Source: Eggerthia catenaformis OT 569 = DSM 20559 (lineage in GTDB: Bacteria; Bacillota_I; Bacilli_A; Erysipelotrichales; Coprobacillaceae). From it: a DNA stretch of 64,000 nt. Location of the stretch: positions 413,409 through 477,408 of the forward strand of contig NZ_KB446647.1 of the NCBI RefSeq assembly GCF_000340375.1, written 5' to 3'. Below, one piece after another: positions 54,310 through 64,000 of the stretch. Numbering within the stretch: position 1 is the first letter of the stretch; the number at the start of each line of letters is the position of its first letter. The notes below the pieces were generated by a model. That model was not told where the DNA came from and did not search any database. It saw only the letters and a program-made list of their open reading frames with translations. The position numbers were made by a program, and so were the translations under genes.

Positions 54310-54327
54310 TGTCTTATCCTTTCTCCA

Positions 54328-54530
54328 AATAAAAAGACATCCCTAAAGGACGTCTTAAACGCGGTACCACCTTTATTTACTATATCCATGATATAGCCTT
54401 TATCTCTTAACGCGAGCTACGGCACTTCCTAACTATTCAGAAGGCTACTCTAGAGTGATTCACAAATTTCAGTGTCTAACTGTTTCCACCATCCACAGTC
54501 TCTCTATAAGTCTTAAAATCTGTCTGTCTC
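54328..54530 (-). ncRNA. T-box leader of ileS (Ile specifier AUC)
   Basis: The T-box sequence AAGGTGGTACCGCG lies at 54360-54373 (reverse strand), followed by a GACGTCC/GGATGTC terminator with a T run (54330-54356). Stem I contains GTGAATCACTCTAGAG, which places ATC (Ile) at 54457-54459 before A and the 8-base 3' arm. This known gene-specifier match calibrates the register used for the other T-boxes. The 5' end overlaps the 3' end of divIVA. Confidence 0.93.
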
Positions 54531-54965
54531 TTTCTTTGTATTTTCTTCTTCTTTTATTAAACTAAAAATTTCTGAATTGTCAATAGTTTCCAGTAATTCT
54601 TCACTGATTTTTACTATCTGATTTCTAAAATCCTTAGCCTCATCTTTAAATCCGTTTACTTCATGATCAAGACCCTTAACATACTCCATCGACTCTTTCA
54701 GAATCATATTCGCATTCTTTTTAGCTTTATCAATAAGTGCACTGGCTTCCTTTAAAGCTAATCTTGCGATTTCTTCATTAGTCTTTTGAGTAACTGTATC
54801 TCTTTGAACAAGAAATGCTTTTTCCTCATTCACTCGCTGAAGCTGTGCTTTGAGATCAGCTATTTGTTTATTCAATTCAGACATTGTCTGAGATACTGTA
54901 TCAAGATACATATTTACATCTTTTCTCTTATATCCCAATAACCCTCTTTTAAAATTTCTTTCCAA
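54513..54965 (-). CDS. divIVA: DivIVA-family cell-division/polar scaffold protein
   Basis: A 150-residue coiled-coil protein. The DivIVA N-terminal lipid-binding motif is NFKRGLLGYKRKDVNMYLD, followed by heptad-like coils. I place the start at the TTG at 54965, because GAGGTG lies 8 bases upstream across the ylmH stop. The alternative is another TTG (54998), which has no good ribosome site and would add 11 residues ahead of the conserved domain. It targets curved membrane and recruits division factors. It is cotranscribed after ylmH. Confidence 0.87.
   Translation of the reverse strand: MERNFKRGLLGYKRKDVNMYLDTVSQTMSELNKQIADLKAQLQRVNEEKAFLVQRDTVTQKTNEEIARLALKEASALIDKAKKNANMILKESMEYVKGLDHEVNGFKDEAKDFRNQIVKISEELLETIDNSEIFSLIKEEENTKKETDRF
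54554..54583 (-). promoter_or_regulatory. candidate ileS promoter inside divIVA
   Basis: A consensus TTGACA at 54578-54583 with TTAATA or TAATAA 17-18 bases downstream lies in the last part of the divIVA coding sequence, about 30-50 bases before the ileS T-box stem I. Confidence 0.5.
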
Positions 54966-54975
54966 ATCGCTCACC

Positions 54976-55719
54976 TCATTTATAAAACTTTCCTTCAATA
55001 AGAATATTGCCGGATCTTGTAACCTTATCAGTCACATGAATTTTAACTCTTCCATAGTGTCTCAAAGAAAGAATATCAGCATCTTTGCACACATCAGAAG
55101 CATTACTGATAATCTGATAATTCTTTTTTACATTTCCGCTATTAATAGCTTCATTTGCTTTTATTCTTGATATTCTAAATAATGAAGAAATAAGCTTATC
55201 AAGCCTTAAACTAGAAACATAGAATACCTGATTTTTAAATTCATTCCTAATTTCTATTAACTCATTCACTTCACCAAAATGAACAGATGATTTTTTAATC
55301 TTTCTGAGATGTGTTTTTATATAATCACAATTTTCGTCACATATCGCAAAACTTAAAGGAGACTCACAAATATCACCAATCACTTCTCTTTTAATTCCTA
55401 AATTCATCAGTGCTCCTAAAACATCTGAATGCTTTAATTTCCCAAAACTGTCATTATAATCTGCTTTAAGAACAGATATATGAAAATCATCAGGAACTAT
55501 TTCATAGTAATCATGACAAATAAGCATTCTCTTATTCTCAGCATTAATAAATCCACCAAATGAATGGACTGATAATCTATTACCGATCACTCTACTAACA
55601 ATAGACTGCTGATGCGGATCAAAAAATTTTGTTAGTATCATTTTGCCTTTATCTGCCTGATTCACATAATCAAGAATTTTTCTAACAAAATCTTCATCAC
55701 CTTTATAATGCTCAAGCAT
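54976..55719 (-). CDS. ylmH: YlmH-like S4-domain RNA-binding protein
   Basis: A 247-residue protein with a C-terminal S4 RNA-binding motif (RLDKLISSLFRISRIKANEA, then INSGNVKKNY) after an N-terminal YlmH domain (SIVSRVIGNRLSVHSFGGFI). Recent work on YlmH links it to rescue of stalled or split 50S ribosomal subunits carrying peptidyl-tRNA. It starts inside the sepF stop (TAATG) and ends before divIVA, in the conserved division cluster. Confidence 0.9.
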   Translation of the reverse strand: MLEHYKGDEDFVRKILDYVNQADKGKMILTKFFDPHQQSIVSRVIGNRLSVHSFGGFINAENKRMLICHDYYEIVPDDFHISVLKADYNDSFGKLKHSDVLGALMNLGIKREVIGDICESPLSFAICDENCDYIKTHLRKIKKSSVHFGEVNELIEIRNEFKNQVFYVSSLRLDKLISSLFRISRIKANEAINSGNVKKNYQIISNASDVCKDADILSLRHYGRVKIHVTDKVTRSGNILIEGKFYK

Positions 55720-56153
55720 TACTGCTCTAAAGCACCTTCATCATCATCTAAACTGATACTTCCTGCAACACTGATATTTTTAGGTGTGCATAAAAAGATT
55801 TTTGGCCCGATCTGCTGAATATCACCATCAATCGCATAAATAACACCACTTAAGAAATCTATTACACGTTTAGACTGTTCTTTCTGTAAACGATGTAAAT
55901 TCACAACAGCTGCCTTCTTTAATTTTAAAAAAGAAGCAATTTCTTGTGTTTCACTATAACTTCTTGGTTCAAATAAAACCAGATTAGAATCTCTATTTAA
56001 CTGCTTAACCATATCGCTAGTACGTACTGATTTAGCTTTTTCAAACACACTAGTTTTAGGTGTTTCTTCTACTGCTTCATTTTCTAATTCAGGAGAATAA
56101 TCATCTTCTCCACTGTTTTCTTCCTCAAAAAACCATTTTTTTACTCTATCCAT
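55719..56153 (-). CDS. sepF: SepF cell-division protein
   Basis: A 144-residue protein that bundles and tethers FtsZ. The N-terminal amphipathic anchor (MDRVKKWFFEEE) is followed by an acidic linker and the SepF domain (LVLFEPRSYSETQEIASFLK, AAVVNLHRLQKEQSKRVIDF, LSGVIYAIDGDIQQIG). The start at 56153 has GGAGG 9 bases upstream; the open frame reaches nine codons further. It leads the sepF-ylmH-divIVA cluster. No ylmG or ylmD is present between. Confidence 0.93.
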   Translation of the reverse strand: MDRVKKWFFEEENSGEDDYSPELENEAVEETPKTSVFEKAKSVRTSDMVKQLNRDSNLVLFEPRSYSETQEIASFLKLKKAAVVNLHRLQKEQSKRVIDFLSGVIYAIDGDIQQIGPKIFLCTPKNISVAGSISLDDDEGALEQ

Positions 56154-56225
56154 AAGGTAAATCCTCCTCAATATTGTCAATTATAACATATAAATCAGCT
56201 GATGAAAATATCACTTATTAAAATT

Positions 56226-57176
56226 CTAATGTTCATTTTCTTTTTTTTGTTTATAAATACTTCTATTATCTAATGCAAATAAACGTGCTGTAAAGTTTCC
56301 CTCTTCTGTTTCATTAAGAGCTTTATCCATCATAAACATCCTAGCATCAATATTATCTATAAAATATAAGATCTCAGCTTCTTTTAATTGAGGAAGAACA
56401 GGAGAACCATACTCTTTCTTGCCATGATGTGATAAAATCATATGTTCTAGAAGAACAACGTTTTCATTTGAATATCCTAATCTTCCAGCTTCCTCATTAA
56501 TCATTTGTGCACCTATAGAGATATGACCCAAAAGATTTCCCTCTAGGGTATATGAAGGAGAAACAGGACCTGATAATTCTCTTATTTTTCCAATATCATG
56601 AAGAATAATGCCGGCATAAAGCAAATCCCTATTCAATGTTTTATAAATACCTATAAGGTTTTCCGCAACTTTTAACATTGTAATAGTATGATAAAGAAGT
56701 CCTGAAACATATTCATGATGATTATGACTAGCAGCCGGTGAAATAGAATAGGCCTCTTTATTCTTTTCAATTAAAGACATTGTGATATCATGCATTGTTT
56801 GTTCTCTAATTAAAGAAATATACCTATTTAATTCTTTCATCATTTCTTCTTTATCAATTGGTGCATGAACCACAAATTTAAGTTTTTCATCATCAGAAAG
56901 AATAATTTTTTTTAATTGAAGAACTTTCATTTGTTTTTGATGATTATAATTAATAATATCTCCAACACCTTCAACAACTGTTCCAGTTTCAAAATCTTTA
57001 ATATCTTCCACCTTTACATTCCAATAACGAGCATCAATATCTCCGGTATCATCACTAAATGTAATATTTAAATAAATTCTGCCATTTGTTTTGCCGGTAA
57101 CAGATCTGCTGATAAGAGCCCTAAATTGTACACTATCAGTATTAATCTGCATTTCATTTATTTTCTGCATTTTCAT
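56226..57176 (-). CDS. yhaM: 3'-5' exoribonuclease YhaM
   Basis: A 316-residue protein with an N-terminal OB-fold (FRALISRSVTGKTNGRIYLN, ARYWNVKVED) and a C-terminal HD domain (GLLYHTITMLKVAE, AGIILHDIGKIRELSGP). This two-domain layout is the YhaM/CBF1 exoribonuclease. The start at 57176 (MKMQKINEMQ) is chosen because GGAG lies 7 bases upstream. It overlaps the end of the glycosyltransferase-RecX gene by 23 bases. Confidence 0.93.
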   Translation of the reverse strand: MKMQKINEMQINTDSVQFRALISRSVTGKTNGRIYLNITFSDDTGDIDARYWNVKVEDIKDFETGTVVEGVGDIINYNHQKQMKVLQLKKIILSDDEKLKFVVHAPIDKEEMMKELNRYISLIREQTMHDITMSLIEKNKEAYSISPAASHNHHEYVSGLLYHTITMLKVAENLIGIYKTLNRDLLYAGIILHDIGKIRELSGPVSPSYTLEGNLLGHISIGAQMINEEAGRLGYSNENVVLLEHMILSHHGKKEYGSPVLPQLKEAEILYFIDNIDARMFMMDKALNETEEGNFTARLFALDNRSIYKQKKENEH

Positions 57177-59124
57177 CCCACTTCTCCTCAATAATTTCTA
57201 AAACCAAATCATATGAATAACCTTTTTGAACCAAAAATGTAATAATTTTCGTCTTAAGCAAATGACCATCAAACTTGAGTTTATATCTTGAATAAACACG
57301 ATTATATTCTTTTTCTAACAATAATCTGGTGTGTTCAGCAGGAAATTCAAAATTAATATTATTCATTGCCTGTTCAACAACATCATTGCTAAATCCTTTA
57401 TTAAATAATCTTTTTCTAATATAGTTCAGCAAGGCCTTTGGTGAATATTTATTATTTTCTTTGTATAGTTTTTTTATAATCTCAACGGCTGCATCATATT
57501 CTAAATCAGCGGAAAATTCAGCCAAACACTGATCTATAGTACTAGGTGAAACACCCTTATTTTTTAATTCAAGTGATGCTTTTTTTAAGCCGTAGCCTTT
57601 ATTAATCATATAACTTAAATAGTCCATAGTATAATCATAATCATTAATAAGATGTTTAGAAAGAAGCAAATCCATAGTCATATCAACCTGAATGGAATTA
57701 TAGCGACCATTTTCTAATAATTTTTCTTTCATCATGATATATGTATAGTCTTTATATGTTAGCCATTTCAGTGCTTTATAGTATGCATCATGAACATGTT
57801 CCAAATCAATTAAAGCATCTAGTTCTTCTCTGGTAATTTCAATACCTTTAACCAAACCATAACGCTGTATAATATCTTTTGTAATATGAAGATGAGTCTC
57901 ATACTTGCCGTGAATAAAAATTGCAGTATAACCATTCTTTCCTTCTATTAATTCGTTTAGTTGATAACTAGAAATAACTTCATTCCTCATCTGAGTATAA
58001 ACATTAATAATAGATTGATAAAAATGTTCTGAATCATAATATTGAGCTTTTTTTAAAGCATTCTTTTTTAATGTATTCAGATTAGATGAAGCAAGATTCA
58101 AAACACGATCGGTAAATTCCTGTTCATCATGAAAAAAATATCCATTTTCACCTTCAACAATCACATCTTCTAAATTTGAATCATATCTGGCTAAAACCGG
58201 AAGACTACATGCCATAGCTTCAAAATAAGTTAAACCTTGAGTTTCAGAAGTGGAAGCATTCACAAACAAATCTGAAGCATGATAATAATCACTAATTACA
58301 TCAGCATTTTTGGCACCGGTAAATATAATATTATCAGAAAGATTTAAAGATTTTGATAACATTTTAAGTTCATCAAGCTGTGGTCCATTACCAACCACTA
58401 ATAATTTAATAGAATTATCTCTACTGACAATATGAGTCATACTTCTAATTAGTACATCAATACTTTTTTCAGGAGCAATGCGACCAAGATAAATAAGTGT
58501 GAATCCCGTTAAACGATATTGCTTTCTAATTGAAAAAACATGTTCTTTATTATAATTATAAAAACGATCTAATTCAAGACCTGTAGGAATAACTGTAATA
58601 TCTTTCTTTATACCATAAGATTGAAGAGCCTGAGCAGTTTTTTTAGCCGGTACAATTAACCGTGCACATGAATCACCGTAAAACTTACTGATCAGCTCAA
58701 CAATTTTTTTCATAGCATCATCAATAGGATGTTTTCCTCTTGAGATATAATGAGTATAATCTTTCCACATAGTATGATATGTATAACAGACAGGAACACC
58801 TAAAATTTCACCTACAATTTTACCAAATATACCAACACCAAATTCTGTTTGACAATGAACAATATCAGGATTAAATTCTCTGACTTCGCGCATTCCTTCA
58901 AAGGAATAAAATGAAGCTAAACGATAGCCATATAATTTTTTAATATCAATACCGCCAACTCGTACAACATGTTCTTCATAATAATCACTGTTACTTGGAA
59001 GTTCAGTTGTTACTACTAAAACATGATGATTATGTTTCAATAATTCATCCTTAAGAATCTTTGCAGATGTCGCAACACCATTAATATCAGGTAAATAAGT
59101 ATCAGTAAAAATTGCGATATTCAT
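57154..59124 (-). CDS. fusion of GT4 glycosyltransferase and RecX
   Basis: A 656-residue two-part protein. Residues about 1-385 are a GT4 glycosyltransferase resembling diacylglycerol glucosyltransferases: FTDTYLPDINGVATSAKIL, CYTYHTMWKDYTHYISRG, VIPTGLELDRF and the donor motif STSETQGLTYFEA. Residues about 395-650 form a complete RecX: the N-terminal strand region (YTAIFIHGKYETHLHITKDI), three three-helix repeats (YKALKWLTYKDYTYIMMKEK, then DYLSYMINKGYGLKKASLEL), and the C-terminal KTKIITFLVQKGYSYDLVLE. The reading frame is continuous. The ATG at 59124 has GGAG 7 bases upstream, and a TATAAT lies at 59144-59149. RecX regulates RecA; the glycosyltransferase would make membrane glycolipids. 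Domain joining is direct from the sequence; any functional link is unproven. Confidence 0.85.
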   Translation of the reverse strand: MNIAIFTDTYLPDINGVATSAKILKDELLKHNHHVLVVTTELPSNSDYYEEHVVRVGGIDIKKLYGYRLASFYSFEGMREVREFNPDIVHCQTEFGVGIFGKIVGEILGVPVCYTYHTMWKDYTHYISRGKHPIDDAMKKIVELISKFYGDSCARLIVPAKKTAQALQSYGIKKDITVIPTGLELDRFYNYNKEHVFSIRKQYRLTGFTLIYLGRIAPEKSIDVLIRSMTHIVSRDNSIKLLVVGNGPQLDELKMLSKSLNLSDNIIFTGAKNADVISDYYHASDLFVNASTSETQGLTYFEAMACSLPVLARYDSNLEDVIVEGENGYFFHDEQEFTDRVLNLASSNLNTLKKNALKKAQYYDSEHFYQSIINVYTQMRNEVISSYQLNELIEGKNGYTAIFIHGKYETHLHITKDIIQRYGLVKGIEITREELDALIDLEHVHDAYYKALKWLTYKDYTYIMMKEKLLENGRYNSIQVDMTMDLLLSKHLINDYDYTMDYLSYMINKGYGLKKASLELKNKGVSPSTIDQCLAEFSADLEYDAAVEIIKKLYKENNKYSPKALLNYIRKRLFNKGFSNDVVEQAMNNINFEFPAEHTRLLLEKEYNRVYSRYKLKFDGHLLKTKIITFLVQKGYSYDLVLEIIEEKWDENAENK

Positions 59125-59182
59125 AATCAATCTCCTTAGCCCTATTATAACATTTTAATCACTATAAAGAAATAAGCAGCAC

Positions 59183-59206
59183 AAAAAAAGAGGGGGATGC
59201 CCTCTC
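59183..59206 (-). terminator. rRNA operon terminator
   Basis: Just after the 5S gene, AGAGGG and CCCTCT arms (G/C-rich) close a short loop and run into seven T on the minus strand. Confidence 0.85.
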
Positions 59207-59209
59207 TCT

Positions 59210-59321
59210 GCCCGGCAGCGTGCTCCTTTCGCCCTCTCGGACTATCTTCGCCGCTGTGATGCTTAACTTCCGTGTTCGGTATGGGCAACGGGTGTGTCCA
59301 TCACGCCTTCACCACCGGATC
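59210..59321 (-). rRNA. 5S ribosomal RNA
   Basis: Minus strand from about 59321: TCCGGTGGTGAAGGCGTGAT, then CCGTTGCCCATACCGAACAC and GGAAGTTAAGCATCACAGCG, ending in CGCTGCCGGGC. These are the conserved 5S helices and loops. Ends are approximate. It is the last gene of the rRNA operon. Confidence 0.94.
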
Positions 59322-59377
59322 TCCCGACGGTCCCTCAAAACCGGATTCCATACTTCTCGCTCTCTGACTCTCTCTCC

Positions 59378-62278
<2,901 letters not shown>

Positions 62279-62553
62279 TTCTCTTGTCTTTCTTCTATGA
62301 GCTTGAGTTCTCTGCTTTTTTTCTTGCTGTTTCTCTTGCTTTTCTCGTTTCTTAGCTTTTTGCCCACAACAGATTTCAGACTCTCTTCTATCATCTCTGA
62401 TCTCTTCTCTGAATTCTCTGTTATGTGTTTCGCAGAAAGTCTGATCTTCCGATCAGCCTTCCTTCTTGCTTGAAATATGTTATCCGGTTTTCAGGGACCC
62501 TCCCTTGAGTGTCTGAACACTCATAACCAAGTAGAAACGCTCTCTTCTCCCTA
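62279..62553 (-). other. 16S-23S internal transcribed spacer without tRNA
   Basis: About 275 bases. No tRNA gene is visible: no TTCGA-type T-loop and no cloverleaf. The half near 23S is strikingly purine-rich on the transcribed strand, with runs such as AGAAACGAGAAAAGCAAGAG. The half nearer 16S holds the usual processing-stem sequences. Confidence 0.7.

Positions 62554-64000
<1,447 letters not shown>

Noticed and set aside
62279..62553. tRNA-Ile or tRNA-Ala in the 16S-23S spacer
   Set aside because: No T-loop, anticodon arm or CCA-like end could be found on the transcribed strand.

Overview
This window comes from an AT-rich Firmicute, most likely a gut-type member of the class Erysipelotrichia. 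The basis is the very AT-rich protein-coding DNA, strong AGGAGG ribosome sites matching the visible anti-Shine-Dalgarno end of the 16S gene, the sepF-ylmH-divIVA-ileS cluster, four T-box leaders, and 16S features such as the short 'AAAGAGGGAGCAGGCGG' stretch, which I associate with this class. Genus-level identity cannot be settled from memory. Nearly all genes lie on the minus strand, as does the rRNA operon, so minus is probably the leading strand.

Layout. 1-3.5 kb: the 5' part of an M24 aminopeptidase gene, aspS and hisS behind a T-box leader. 3.5-8 kb: rel (ppGpp), apt and an alpha-amylase lipoprotein. 8-10.8 kb: a zinc-ribbon membrane protein plus SPFH/SHOCT protein pair resembling Bacillus YdjG/YdjI. 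10.9-12.8 kb: recJ and a ComN-like small protein. 12.9-16.5 kb: an amino-acid ABC importer plus aminotransferase under a T-box whose specifier reads CGC (Arg). 16.6-21.1 kb: an IS3 remnant at the end of the operon lspA-rluD-comEB-degV-PHP-two small genes. 21.1-26.8 kb: hemolysin III-like protein, a sodium-coupled transporter, and a coupled operon parB-like-rsuA-pepD-trmA/rlmD. 26.9-28.9 kb: a plus-strand operon (RpiR-like regulator, GlsB-like, ArsC-like, SUKH). 28.9-32.9 kb: a CobW-like GTPase and trpXYZ behind a Trp (UGG) T-box. 32.9-37.2 kb: UbiB kinase with phasin-like partner, a decayed gene, and a secreted NlpC/P60 protein with Ig-like repeats. 37.3-41.9 kb: the liv branched-chain amino-acid importer. 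42-46.9 kb: a coiled-coil FtsX/MacB-type ABC exporter and a BaiN-like flavoprotein. 47-50.3 kb: yebC-like, an MBL hydrolase, manA, DUF523 and a small membrane protein. 50.3-59.1 kb: a DD-carboxypeptidase, ileS with T-box, divIVA, ylmH, sepF, yhaM, and a glycosyltransferase fused to a complete RecX. 59.2-64 kb: 5S, 23S and partial 16S rRNA.

The clearest themes are amino-acid supply controlled by tRNA charging and the division/envelope cluster. Four T-boxes share one specifier register: Asp GAC, Arg CGC, Trp UGG and Ile AUC. Each matches its downstream gene except the Arg one, which is a prediction. The most unusual single gene is the glycosyltransferase-RecX fusion. I saw no CRISPR array, prophage, intact insertion sequence, tRNA gene or replication origin.
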